This document shows, in pieces, positions 24,601 through 37,221 of a stretch of DNA of 64,000 nt. Where the stretch lies: assembly GCA_963854835.1 (NCBI GenBank), contig OY978525.1, forward strand, positions 68,978,754 through 69,042,753, in the 5' to 3' direction. The stretch's first letter is position 1. Each line of letters opens with the position of its first letter. The notes beneath the pieces were generated by a model that saw nothing but the letters and a program-made list of their open reading frames with translations, was not told where the DNA came from and made no database searches. Source of the DNA: Megamerina dolium. Taxonomy: Eukaryota; Arthropoda; Insecta; Diptera; Megamerinidae. A program made the translations under genes and the position numbers.

Positions 24601-25201
24601 GTCCTACCAAGTATGATGTTTTTATTCGTTATTTCTTTATCTGCTTCCACCAGCCACAACTTGCCTGTCCCATCATCCACATTCATCTGTGCCCATATCA
24701 CCGCTTCTGATTTTGCTGGAACCTCTTGGCGTTGACATGCCAGTACTCGTTTGATGTTCCCACTACGCTTGTAACCGATGTTCAATGGTAGTTCGACATT
24801 TGCATAACGTAGTATCCGTTGATTTAAATCTAACGTAAATCCGTTGTCAATCATAAAATCAACACCAATTATTACGTCATCGATGATGTCGGCCACAATG
24901 AATTCATGTTCCCATGTGCAATTTCCAATAGATACTCGTTTCTTTATCTTGCCCAGAATTTGTGCATCCTCACCCGTTGCTGTACGCAATTTTATTCCCA
25001 TTAAAGGCTCAAACCTTTTTACCAAATCGCTCTTGATTATAGAATGTGATGCACCAGTGTCCAGGGTTAACATGAATTCCATATTGTCCAATTTTCCATC
25101 AATAGTCAAGCTGCTTGGCACACGCTGTAGTTGTGAAATGTGAATGATGGGGCAACCCACTGTTGGAGTCAGTTCACGCCCCGCTGAACTGACTCGATTT
25201 A
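21615..25201 (-). pseudogene. pol polyprotein of nested gypsy copy 1 (one premature stop)
   Basis: Read on the minus strand after a -1 shift at the gag stop, the domains are: aspartic protease (LTLDTGASHSIIKSDL), reverse transcriptase (FCVDYRKLNDITKKDSYPLP, STLDLQSGYWQV, active site YLDDIIVMG), RNase H (LDTDASGYGIGGVLSQ, TRRELLAI, RTDHSALRWL), then an integrase with an HHCC zinc finger (ending CKQCAMAK) and catalytic D-D-E (MDIAGPF, HSDQGRNFES, NGMVERFNRTLEEY). A TGA at 22680-22682 separates RNase H from integrase; the sister copy has AGA (Arg) there. Length is about 1190 codons, as expected for a gypsy pol. No other lesion was seen, so the element died recently or depends on readthrough. No chromodomain or env follows. 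Confidence 0.92.
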
Positions 25202-25208
25202 GTTTAAC
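25166..25208 (-). promoter_or_regulatory. -1 ribosomal frameshift signal, nested gypsy
   Basis: On the minus strand the last gag codons read G TTA AAC TAA. GTTAAAC (25202-25208) is a canonical X-XXY-YYZ slippery heptamer in the gag frame. After a 6-base spacer comes a perfect 11-bp hairpin, gagtcagttca / tgaactgactc (25166-25176 with 25185-25195), with an 8-base loop. The -1 frame is open through this region into the protease. This sets the Gag to Gag-Pol ratio in elements of this type. Confidence 0.8.
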
Positions 25209-26614
25209 GATGGATCTGTGTTAGTGGAGCGATCACTATCCACCTTATTCTCCTTCTTTTGTCTTCCTGGAGAATTGGATCTTGATCGCTTTCGTCGTAG
25301 ACGGCAGTCACGCGCCATGTGTCCTGGTTTGTCGCAAATAAAGCACTTACCAGTAAATTTGTTTTCGCGTCGACCTGTTGTTCTTCCTTCAGGCTGCACT
25401 ACAGATTTGAATGCTTGACACACTGCTTCAACCAGATCTGCTGTTTCTGTTTCTAGTTGGCGTACCCGTGGCATTGGTCGACACATCAAACTGGCGGCTT
25501 CAAACGTCAAGGCACTACTGACTGTTTCGGCATAAGTATTCCTTGGTGACATGACTAGGGCACGCTTTGTCTCTCCATCACGTATGCAATCTATGAAAGC
25601 CTCTATTTTGATTTTTTCGACAAACTCTTCCGAATTACCGGAGAACGCTAGATGACATAAGCGCTCAATATCGGAAGCGAATTCCTGAAGGCTCTCATTA
25701 CTCCGTTGCACTCGCGATCTCAATTCAACTCGATGTAATTGACTCTTGTATTCATTTCCATATTTTCGCTGGAGTGTGTCCATCAGTGACTGATAGCTAC
25801 CACGATCTTTTTCTGGAACCATCTGTAACACCTCGGAAGCATTACCTTTTAATGCGACTATTAAAGCAGCAGTCTTGTCGCTATCATCCCATTGATTCTT
25901 CGAAGCTGTTGTCTCGAATTGAAGCTTGAAGATATTGAATGGCGTGCTTCCGTCAAATGTTGGTGGCTTTAGTTTGATTGTGCTTGAATCTCGAATCACT
26001 GATGTGGCTGGTCCATTTATTTTTAGTTGGTTGAGATCGTGCTGTAATTTCTCGAACTTATCTTCCAAATCATCTACATGTTCCTTTAAATCCGTGACCT
26101 TTTCATTAATGGTTCCGGAAATTTCCTGAAATCTAAGTTCAATTCCTTTTTGTAGATTTTCGATGACGTGTTCTTGGCGAGCCGAATGTTCTTGAATTTC
26201 CTTACGCAAATCACTAATAACGCCCTCTTGGCGAGACGAACCTTCTTGAATTTCCATACGCAATTCAGCCGAATGTTCTTGAAGCTTGGAGTCAATTGTT
26301 TTCTGGAACTCTCCCATAGCGTTTTCTTGGCGAGACGCATTTTCTTGTAGCTGTTGTTTCTGCTGTTGCATCATGGTTTTCATGAAATCCATGAGTTGAC
26401 CACTCGAATCTATTTTGCTCTCTTCCTCAGCGTGCACAACTGCTTGTATATCGGCTTCCTCGAAGAACTCATGTTCTTCTACATTAATTCCCTTAGCCTC
26501 CATAGCTTGCCTCAGCCTCACCAGCAGTTCCGCCTTTGCACCTGATGACGATAGATTCATCTCTACTAACAGCTTTTTAAGCTGGTCCAATTTTAGTTGG
26601 TCAATTTTCACCAT
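25199..26614 (-). CDS. gag polyprotein of nested gypsy copy 1, with SAP-like N-terminus
   Basis: An intact frame of 471 codons with a true ATG 30 bases inside the PBS. Residues 5-38 (LKLDQLKKLLVEMNLSSSG, then AELLVRLRQAM) match the SAP motif, a two-helix DNA/RNA-binding fold. Residues about 85-205 are a charged coiled coil built from repeated QEHSARQE-like units. Residues about 215-400 form a retrotransposon capsid-type region (KLKPPTFDGSTPFNIFKLQF, LQRKYGNEYKSQLHRVELRS). A CCHC zinc knuckle CFICDKPGHMARDC sits near residue 428, followed by a basic RRKRSRS tail. The protein would form cytoplasmic particles and package element RNA. The frame ends exactly at the frameshift signal. Confidence 0.92.
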   Translation of the reverse strand: MVKIDQLKLDQLKKLLVEMNLSSSGAKAELLVRLRQAMEAKGINVEEHEFFEEADIQAVVHAEEESKIDSSGQLMDFMKTMMQQQKQQLQENASRQENAMGEFQKTIDSKLQEHSAELRMEIQEGSSRQEGVISDLRKEIQEHSARQEHVIENLQKGIELRFQEISGTINEKVTDLKEHVDDLEDKFEKLQHDLNQLKINGPATSVIRDSSTIKLKPPTFDGSTPFNIFKLQFETTASKNQWDDSDKTAALIVALKGNASEVLQMVPEKDRGSYQSLMDTLQRKYGNEYKSQLHRVELRSRVQRSNESLQEFASDIERLCHLAFSGNSEEFVEKIKIEAFIDCIRDGETKRALVMSPRNTYAETVSSALTFEAASLMCRPMPRVRQLETETADLVEAVCQAFKSVVQPEGRTTGRRENKFTGKCFICDKPGHMARDCRLRRKRSRSNSPGRQKKENKVDSDRSTNTDPSLN

Positions 26615-26621
26615 CTTTACA

Positions 26622-26641
26622 GAATCCCACTTCTGACACCA
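26622..26641 (-). promoter_or_regulatory. primer-binding site, tRNA-Leu type
   Basis: The minus strand reads TGGTGTCAGAAGTGGGATTC, which is complementary over 20 bases to the 3' end of tRNA-Leu(CAA) as I recall it. It starts two bases inside the 5' LTR. Confidence 0.75.
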
Positions 26642-26643
26642 AT

Positions 26644-27081
26644 TGTTACGTTTTTATTCTGTGAACGTTTAATTCTATTTGAATTACCTTGTTCGATCAC
26701 TGGATTCTGTTAATGATAACTGCAACACTTATTTTATACAACTATATACAGCAACAATTTATTTAATAATCTCTATTTACAATCAACACTGTTTACAATC
26801 AACTATTTACTATAACACTTAAATGTACTTGCAACTTTTGCCTCTGTATAAATGTTGTCGCAATCACGTTCGGAATTAGATTGATCGTCAATACTCAACA
26901 CTGGCTCTATTTATACTCTGTTGGCAACACCCCAGAATCTTCCTTTATCGAGATTCTTCTCTTCCTTTCTCGTTGGCTTGTTCTGGTTATCGCTTATTTC
27001 TTTTTGTTGACATTCGTTTCGATGCTGCCAATAGAGTCAGTCACAATAGTGATGAGTAATCAACTATCGATACTCGTTACA
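26644..27081 (-). repeat. 5' LTR of nested gypsy copy 1
   Basis: 438 bp, reading identical to 21139-21576. As the transcriptional start LTR of the minus-strand element it contains the promoter; no core element was pinned down. Confidence 0.92.
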
Positions 27082-27151
27082 GTATTCTACATTGTGAAAC
27101 AAATAAAAAAGGCTTTTAAACGCAGTATTAGCCAAGTTAGACAGATATAAA

Positions 27152-28447
27152 ATGGTGAAGTGGGAGGAAATTCAGGAAATTTTGTTGACTGAAAAAGAAA
27201 ATTTTATAAAAAGCTACAAATGCTTAAATAAAAGCACAAAAGTAAAACAAGAAACTTTGACAAAACACTTACAGACATTATTCGAGGCACTTGAAACCAT
27301 TAGATGTACAATCAACGTACACAAAGATAGATTGACACCAGAACACAAACAATCCTGCCTAGATATATTTTGGCAACACAGGGACAAGTTAGTAAAAATA
27401 CTTGCGTATTACGAATTGGAGAGTACTATACCACACGACATTGATACACCAATAATTTACATTATTGACACCGACAAAGAAGAATCAAGCAAAATTGAAG
27501 TAGAAAACCCGATATCCATAATGTCCGAATTCCACTTAGAAATAGCGACCAAAGCTATTCCCAGCTTTTCGGGAAATTACAAAGAATTAGAATCATTCCT
27601 TAAAATTGTAGAAATCATTTATCATGGTTTGACTGAAGCAGGCAAAACTGCACTAGTTGACTACGTGATATACGTGAAACTAACCCAAACAGTAAGGACT
27701 AATATAACTTCTGTCCAAACACCAACCACATTCCAAGACTTAAAAGATTCACTGATTGCAAAATATAAATCCACAAAAACTATCCCACAGATACAAAAAC
27801 AACTAACGAATCTTTACCAGAGAAACCAAAGTATAACAACATTTAGGAGCAACATTTTGTCACTAACTGCAGAACTTAACAAACTACAGATATCACAAAT
27901 AGGCAATAGTGCCACCACAGAACAGAAAGCTCTAATTACGCAACTAAATGAACAGTACAGTCTAACCGTATTTAAAAATGGAATAAATGAACAGTACAAA
28001 CAGACAATATTCGCGTCACTACCAAAAACTTTCGAATCAGCAGTAGATTTAGCTCTTGAACTTGAACAAAATAGTCAAGGCAACAATTCAAGAGTCATGT
28101 TTATTTCTAACAACCACAGGTACAGCAACCGCAATAATTTCAACCACAACAATAATGCCCAAATGAGATACGCTAACAATAATAATTTTAGAAACAATAA
28201 TAACAGACCCAATAACTACAATAACAATCGGAACAACTTTAGACCCACAAACAATACTAACAGCCATAACTTTAGACCCGCAAACAATAACAACTATCGT
28301 AATAACACTAACAATAATAGAAATCACAGTAACGGCAACAGATATAATAACAACAACAGACAAGTACAACAATACAACAGAAACAGTCGCCAAATAAACG
28401 TTACTAACCTTCAGGGAAACGTAGGCGACCCGGAGGACAACAACTAA
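27152..28447 (+). CDS. gag polyprotein of the mdg1/412-like element
   Basis: An intact frame of 431 codons starting at ATG two bases after the stop of accessory ORF C. Residues about 130-310 contain the capsid region (KAIPSFSGNYKELESFLKIV, TTFQDLKDSLIAKYKS). From residue about 315 the tail is extremely rich in Asn, Arg and Tyr (NNNRPNNYNNNRNNFRP) instead of a CCHC zinc knuckle; such basic Asn-rich tails are known in the 412/mdg1 group and presumably bind RNA. The stop at 28445-28447 lies in the loop of a frameshift-stimulating hairpin. It is a separate protein from the nested element's gag, with no SAP motif. Confidence 0.9.
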   Translation: MVKWEEIQEILLTEKENFIKSYKCLNKSTKVKQETLTKHLQTLFEALETIRCTINVHKDRLTPEHKQSCLDIFWQHRDKLVKILAYYELESTIPHDIDTPIIYIIDTDKEESSKIEVENPISIMSEFHLEIATKAIPSFSGNYKELESFLKIVEIIYHGLTEAGKTALVDYVIYVKLTQTVRTNITSVQTPTTFQDLKDSLIAKYKSTKTIPQIQKQLTNLYQRNQSITTFRSNILSLTAELNKLQISQIGNSATTEQKALITQLNEQYSLTVFKNGINEQYKQTIFASLPKTFESAVDLALELEQNSQGNNSRVMFISNNHRYSNRNNFNHNNNAQMRYANNNNFRNNNNRPNNYNNNRNNFRPTNNTNSHNFRPANNNNYRNNTNNNRNHSNGNRYNNNNRQVQQYNRNSRQINVTNLQGNVGDPEDNN

Positions 28448-28458
28448 ATTCCTCCGGG
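28414..28458 (+). promoter_or_regulatory. -1 ribosomal frameshift signal, mdg1/412-like element
   Basis: The gag frame reads CA G GGA AAC GTA: GGGAAAC (28414-28420) is a canonical slippery heptamer in the right phase. After 8 bases comes a 9-bp perfect stem cccggagga / tcctccggg (28429-28437 with 28450-28458) with a 12-base loop that holds the gag stop codon. The -1 frame is open from the heptamer into the protease. Confidence 0.8.
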
Positions 28459-31400
28459 GTACAAAAAAATATTTACTTGATTACAAAAGATTTAACAAAT
28501 TTTATTACAATCTACAATACAAATTTCAAAACACACATGACATTTCTAATAGACACTGGCGCCGACATTTCTATTTGCAAAAATCCATTTAATAACGAAT
28601 TTGAATATGACAGTAACAACAAATACAAATTGACAGGTATTACTAAAGACGAAATCACTTCAATAGGAACTGCTATTTTAACTTTTGATATAGGAAAAGA
28701 TAAAACTAGCATCAACTTCCACTTAGTTACAGAAGATTTTCCAACTGTCACTGATGGAATACTCGGAAGAGACTTCCTAATAGATCACTTGTGTAAAATT
28801 GATTATGAAACATTTACATTAACAGCAACAATTAATAATAGCGAAACAACATTACCACTAGACAATAAAATTCAACCAAAAGACACTTTCGAGATACCAC
28901 CTAGAACAGAAATGATATTCCCAATAAAGCTAAACGTAAAACAAGACAGCGTCATATTAAATCAGGAAATACAACAGGGCGTATTCCTAGCCAATTCAAT
29001 AGCCCCTGCAAATGGAAATTGTCACATCAAAATTATAAACGTAAACAACCACACATCAAAAATTAAAAACATAAAAATTATCACAGAAGATTTAGCAGAC
29101 TATAATATCATGACTTACCAACATACAAACATTTATAACAACACACGTTTCAATAAATTAATGAAGGAATTAAACCTAGGAAAATTAGATAAAAATATGG
29201 AATCAGAATTACACGACATATTTAGAAAATATCAATCAATATTTCACTTAGAAGGTGAACAGCTTTCAACCAACACATTTTATACACAAAAACTAAACTT
29301 GACAGATAACTCCCCAGTATACATAAAAAATTATAGACTTCCACATACTCAACAGGAAGAAATTGAGAAACAAATACAAGGCATGATTGAGGACGACATT
29401 ATTGAACCTTCAGTTAGCCCTTACAACTCACCATTACTTCTAGTACCAAAGAAAAGTGAAAATGGCAACAAAAAATGGCGATTAGTGGTTGACTATAGAA
29501 AACTCAATGACAAAATAATAAACGACAAATTCCCATTAACACGACTAGAAGACATACTAGATATGCTAGGAAGAGCAAAATACTTCACCACATTAGACAT
29601 GACAAGTTCATTTCACCAAATCCCATTAGATAATGACTCAAGACCTGTTACAGCTTTTTCGACCCAAGACGGTCATTATCAATTCAAACGACTACCATTT
29701 GGATTAAAAATATCCTCTAACAGTTTTCAAAGAATGCTAACTATAGCACTCTCTGGCTTAAAATCAGAAGCATTTCTCTACGTTGACGACATTATCGTTT
29801 TTGGATGTTCCATACGGCACCACAATCAAAATCTTTTAAAAGTATTCGAAAAACTAAAGAAATACAATCTGAAACTGAATGCAAGCAAATGCCAATTCCT
29901 GAAACCAGAAGTACTTTACCTAGGACATCTAATTACAGACAAAGGCGTAAAAACTGACCCAACCAAATGCGAGATAGTACGCAATTACCCGAGACCAACA
30001 AACGCAGATGAAACACGAAGATTCATTGCATTTTGCAATTATTACAGACGATTTATACCAGATTTTGCATCAATAGCAAAATGTCTAAACTCACTATTAA
30101 AAAAGGGACAACCTTTCATTTGGTCAGAAGAATGTGAAAAAGCATTCAGCACATTAAAAGATAAATTAATTAAACCACCAATCTTACAATACCCTAATTT
30201 CGATAAACCCTTTATACATACTACTGACGCATCTGACTTTGCTCTAGGAGCAATATTATCACAAGGTGAAATAGGACATGACCTACCAATTGCCTATGCA
30301 AGTAAAGCATTGCAAAAACACGATATAAATAAACCGATAATTGAGAAAGAATTATTAGCTATTCATTGGGGCATAAACCAATTCCGAACATACCTGTACG
30401 GAAAAAAATTTATTGTCGTAACCGACCACAGACCATTAGTCTCATTATTCGCACACAAAAACCCATCATCGAAAATGACAAGAATCAGAGTAGACTTATC
30501 TGATTATGACTTTGAAATAATCTACAAACAAGGCAAAATAAACACTAACGCAGATGCACTGTCACGCATCAAAATAGATTGCGACACTTTAAAAGCAATG
30601 ATACCCACGAGTGAAACAGAAATAACAAAAGAAAAATATATTAACATTTTAACAAGGAGCAAGGCCGCACAAATTAATAATGAAATAACGCATGCATATA
30701 AGAAAGATGAAAATTTATTACCCGGGAAACGCATGAACGGAAAAACATCTCCTAAGAAGCCTGATCAACTTCATATTTGGGAATGTACATCCTTCATTGA
30801 CGTTAAGAATTTATATAAATTGAAAATTATTATCGATAAAGAAAGTAGTACTACAGTAAAAATTATAAATAATGAAGTGCAAATGACTTGTAGCGATGAC
30901 CCTTTGAAACTAGATTCAATGTTGGAGAAACTACATAGTTCAATGCACAGTTCACAGATAAAGGAGCTAGCCCTTTGTGAACAAGAATATATATTAAAGA
31001 ATATAGAAATGAATGCATTCAAAAAGAAATACAATGAGCTCGAGAAGAATAAAAGCGTGCCAATAAAAATACTAATATATAAAGCTCCAGTACAAATAAA
31101 AAGTACCATAACACAATACAAATTAATTAATTCCACTCCTCTAATACAGCAGGACATTTAGGAATTAGAAAGACAATATTGAAGTTGAAACAAAGATATA
31201 TTTGGAAAAACATGCGACAAATGGTTAAAGAATTCATAAATAATTGCGCAGCATGTACGCAAAATAAAATAATAAAACACACAAAAGAACCACTCGTAGT
31301 GACAGATACACCAACAACAACTTTTGAGACAGTAACAATTGACACAGTAGGTCCTTTGCGCATTTCTAACGGTTACAGATACATATTAACAATGCAATGT

Positions 31401-32135
31401 GATTTGTCAAAATACGTAGTTGCATACCCAATCATTAATAAAGAAGCAAAAACTATAGCGACCACATTAGTTGAACAGTTAATCCTAAAATATGGAACCA
31501 TAAAAACCCTAAAGTCAGACAGAGGCACCGAGTTCGTAAACGAACTGATGCACAACATATGTGAATTACTAAATATCAAACAAATATTTTCTACCCCTTA
31601 CCATCACCAAACAATAGGCGCTTTAGAAAAAAACCATAGGACACTTAATGAATACCTTCTAACCTTCGCGGAAGATTATGAATGGGACAAATGGGTACAA
31701 TACTACACTTTTGCTTATAACACAACACCACACATTGACACAAACTACTCTCCATACGAATTAGTTTTTGGTAAACTACCAGCACTTCCAAATGACACAA
31801 TAGAAACAAATAAACATTTCTACAATATTGATAATTATGCCGAAGAGCTAAAATTAAGAATAAAAAGGTCACAAGAAATGGCCAGAAAAATAATAAACAA
31901 TGTGAAAAGAAAAAGAAAACTAGAATATGACAAGAATGTAAATAAAGCAAGCTTTAAAGTAGGAGACCTGGTATATGTAAAATATGAAAACAAAAAGAAA
32001 AACCAGAGTCCATATCACGGTCCATACAAAATCATAGACACAAATGGAGTAAATTCTACTATAGAAATTAATGGTAAAAACAAAATATTTCATAATAATA
32101 TATTAAAAAAATTTTTAGGTACGAAACTAGACTAA
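28421..32135 (+). pseudogene. pol polyprotein of the mdg1/412-like element (one frameshift)
   Basis: Domains in order: protease (FLIDTGADISICKNPF), reverse transcriptase (RLVVDYRKLNDKIINDKFPL, TTLDMTSSFHQIPL, active site YVDDIIVFG, YLGHLITDKGV), RNase H (TTDASDFALGAILSQ, EKELLAI, VTDHRPLVSLF), a linker with a coiled tail, then integrase (HLGIRKT, CAACTQNK zinc finger; catalytic IDTVGPL, KSDRGTEFVNE, GALEKNHRTL) and a C-terminal GPYKIIDTNG segment. A single-base loss near 31149 just before the integrase zinc finger throws it into another frame with a stop at 31159-31161. All catalytic residues survive. Nothing like env follows; 240 bases of leader-like sequence reach the polypurine tract. Confidence 0.9.
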
Positions 32136-32362
32136 AACATGTTAGTTAAGTAGACTTATAATTATAACAAATCAAAAACTATATATGTTCATTTTACAAT
32201 AAGCTATAATTACAAATATATTAAACAACATAATGTTAGCCAATAAGCACAAAAAAAAAAAATAACAAAATTTTTAAAAGTAACCACGCAACACGACTCC
32301 AAGAACCACCGCCATACGGGAAAAATTATTCCATTTTCTCAAAGAAAATAAATAATTTTTTC

Positions 32363-32375
32363 TTGAGGGCAAGGG
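32363..32375 (+). promoter_or_regulatory. polypurine tract
   Basis: gagggcaaggg lies immediately upstream of the right LTR and fits the plus-strand primer site for reverse transcription. Confidence 0.7.
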
Positions 32376-32937
32376 TGTAGTGACCTAGGCAACAATATAT
32401 GCACAAAGTATTACATAAAGTGATACACAAAATAATGCACTAAATAACATACAAAGCAATGCACAAAGCAATATGAAATAATGACACTGCATATCCACGC
32501 TTACACTTAGTAAGCGAGCATTTGTTTACATTTGCAAGCAAAGCCAATGACTTACGCTTGCTGAGCAAATGTTCTTTTTAGTTATGCAATACAAAGTCGA
32601 TATCCATGCTGCTGCTGTATCAGCAACTATTAGAATCAAAGTCACTTTGATTCACGAAATTGTTTGTTTACATTTTCACATTTTACTTGGTGCAATTTGT
32701 TGCTTAGTCTGCAATTTCTAGGATTCGAGTTGCACATATTTGAGTATAAATAGTACTACATGTGTTCAATAAAATCAATTGCTAACTTGACTTCTAATCA
32801 GACTTCTCGTTTCAATTCGCATTCCGGCTGGCCTAAGCTAGCCTAAAGATTAGCAGAGTTGCACTGCTGTTAAATCCAAGGCAACAAGCACACTATACAC
32901 TACACACACACACACATTAGTAGGCTGTACCTCCACA
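32376..32937 (+). repeat. right LTR of the mdg1/412-like element
   Basis: 562 bp, nearly identical to 19594-20155; followed by the ATAT target duplication and (AT)n. Confidence 0.92.
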
Positions 32938-33136
<199 letters not shown>

Positions 33137-34782
33137 CAGTGGCTCACAGCTTATTTCGTACAGTGTATATATTTTTATGTACATGGCTGTAACATCGAAA
33201 CTAAAAAACTTATCGATAAGTTTTGAATGTAGATGTCTGTGTATGTGTTTAGTAAACCTAATAAGAAGACGGGGAACCCCAAAAATTTTTCTTTTTGTTA
33301 TGCAAGAGAGAAAAACTATTGATCAGCTGATTTTCAGCTCACATCTTATTTCGTACACAAACTTCAATGTAAGTAAGTTTCATTCTGCCGCGCAGTTACA
33401 AAGTTTTTTTGAATTGTATGAGTTTTTGGACCTTTTTAACTATTATAACAATTTTTATTATTATTATTTTAAATAGTTAAAGTGCTGTAAATTAAACATT
33501 TAGCTTTATGGGTCATCGTACAACGATGGAACAGCGTAAACTGGTAATTAACCATTTTAGGAAAGGTCAGAGTGTGCGAAAAATTGCTGAAATGACAAAT
33601 TTAAGTGCCTCAACTGTCCAATACATCATTCAACGCTTCGTTCGCGAAAATCGGTTGGAGAACAAGGGCAGAGAAGCACCTAATAAGATTTTCAACGCAT
33701 CAGACGAGCGTTATATTGTACGAAAAATTAAGAAAAATCCAGTTATCCGCTCCGAAGTTGGCTGCAGAGGTTCAGCGTGAAATAGGAAAATCATCCAGTG
33801 CTGAAACTGTCCGACGTGTGTTGCGCAATCATGACTTGAACGGTCGAGTAGCCCGAAAGAAACCATTCATTTCGAAAATGAATATACAACGCCGACTTGA
33901 CTTCGCCAAAGAGCATATTATTAATACTCCTGCGTTCTGGAATACCGTTATTTTCGCGGATGAGTCTAAGTTTAATATTTTTGGCTCGGACGGAATGTCA
34001 TATGTTTGGCGTAAAGCTAATACCGAGCTAAACAAGGAGAACCTTAAGCCCACAGTGAAGCATGGTGGCGGTAGCGTGATGGTTTGGGCCTGTATGTCAG
34101 CAGCCGGAGTAGGTGAATTGGTTTTTATTGAGGGAACAATGGACAAAATGAAGTACCTCGAGATTCTGAAAAACAATTTACTTCAAAGTGCAGACAAACT
34201 GGGTTTGCGGGAAGAATTTCGGTATTACCAAGATAATGACCCAAAACATAAATCTGGGATTGTGCAATCTTGGCTTATCTGAACTGCTCACACTTGATGT
34301 CTCCACCACCACAGTCACCTGACATGAATGTGATTGAAAATCTTTAGTCTATTTTGGACAATAAAATAAGAACACACAAGATTTCTAATAAGCAAGACCT
34401 AAAGAAGGTACTGATGGAGGAATGGAAAAAAATCACACCAGACATCACTCAAAAATTGGTGGATTCAATGCCAAGTAGACTCCAGGCTGTCATTAACGCT
34501 AAGGGATGTCATACTAAATATTAAAATCAACTTACTTTGTTTTTAGTTTGAACTTAAAGAGACTGTACGAAATAAGCTGTGACAGGAATTTTCCTATTTT
34601 TTTCTTATTTTATTTTTTTATAGTGTCAAACACTAAAATTTTGAAAAAGTAAATTTTGGAAAATAAAAAACAAACCTTCCTTTCAAAAATGGCATTTATA
34701 TTTTGTTCAAATTTTTGCTATATTAGGAATTACGACTGCAGCAATTTTTAAACTGTCACTGTACGAAATAAGCTGGGAGCCA

Positions 34783-34785
<3 letters not shown>
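33137..34785 (+). mobile_element. Tc1-family transposon, copy 1
   Basis: 1649 bp bounded by TA on both sides. Terminal repeats of about 28 bp, cagtggctcacagcttattt..., contain a direct repeat that recurs inside: 33338-33357 on the left and 34562-34583 on the right, giving an IR/DR arrangement with two transposase sites per end. The left outer copy has a cac/ccc difference from the right. Confidence 0.9.
33508..34524 (+). pseudogene. Tc1 (DD34E) transposase, broken, copy 1
   Basis: Starts MGHRTTMEQRKLVINHF. The paired HTH domain contains KGQSVRKIAEMTNLSAS and LSAPKLAAEVQREIG. The catalytic residues lie in VIFADESKFNIFG, YYQDNDPKHKSG and SPDMNVIENL, with spacing typical of Tc1 DD34E. Three lesions: a 2-base loss near 33743 (unique to this copy), a frameshift right after QSWLI at 34282, and TAG replacing the Trp that normally follows VIENL. 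The last two are shared with copy 2. It ends KGCHTKY. About 340 codons in the ancestral state, the usual Tc1 size. Not functional. Confidence 0.9.

Positions 34786-34825
<40 letters not shown>
34786..34825. repeat. short (AT)n between the two Tc1 copies
   Basis: Forty bases of TA dinucleotides join the 3' ends of two oppositely oriented Tc1 copies and provide the TA target dinucleotides for both. Confidence 0.9.
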
Positions 34826-36723
<1,898 letters not shown>

Positions 36724-36979
36724 TCACATGTGTATTTAACATTGAAATATTAATTGAAAAAAAAAAGTTGTTTAATATATAATGTAACGAAGCTTTATTA
36801 CATATGTACGTCTACCACTGAATTATTAAATAAAAAGAAATATTTTTTCATATATGTATAATAGCTGCATAATAAGTATTGAAAATGTAAAGTAAATGAT
36901 TTTTTTTTAACTCTTAACAAAAACTAAAATTATATGGGGATGTACAGGTTGCTTAATTCTTAGTATAAATGCAAAATTT

Positions 36980-37210
36980 TTAATTTCCCTTCCGTTCGTT
37001 ATGGCGAAAATAAGTTATTAATTTTCGGCGCGTAAGTGTTAACAATAAATTTAATAAATTAAACAGAACTTCCAGGAAAAAAGTGTTCATCATAATGGAA
37101 GTTGTACCACAAACGAAACACGTCTGTGAAGAATGAGTTTCCGTCAATGAGTTGCATACTTTTCCATCTACCATTGTCAGAAGAAGATTGAGCTTAACAG
37201 AAATTGGCAA
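36980..37210 (-). pseudogene. Transib-like transposase fragment (tentative)
   Basis: A 76-codon minus-strand frame contains LLLTMVDGKVCNSLTETHSS followed by CFVCGTTSIMMN, a CxxC pair. The combination of a DGKV motif with a downstream CxxC zinc pair is what I associate with Transib/RAG1-type recombinases, where the Asp is catalytic. No other domain is left and terminal repeats were not found. A different DDE superfamily is possible. Confidence 0.4.
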
Positions 37211-37221
37211 TCTCCAACGCT

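Larger units (their letters stand above)
21139..27081 (-). mobile_element. nested Ty3/gypsy retrotransposon, copy 1
   Basis: 5943 bp on the minus strand, inserted into accessory ORF C of the 412-like element with target duplication GTAT (21135-21138, 27082-27085). The 438-bp LTRs read as identical. PBS, gag, pol and a purine-rich tract (aagaggagggcag, reverse of 21577-21589) are all present. One nonsense codon in pol (22680-22682) is the only coding lesion noticed. No env. A second copy (57682-63009) and a solo LTR (63106-63543) of the same family are in the window. Confidence 0.92.

Noticed and set aside
28088..28393. Val/Ile-rich minus-strand frame resembling a membrane protein
   Set aside because: It is the antisense of the Asn-rich gag tail; AAC/AAT codons read backwards as Val/Ile.
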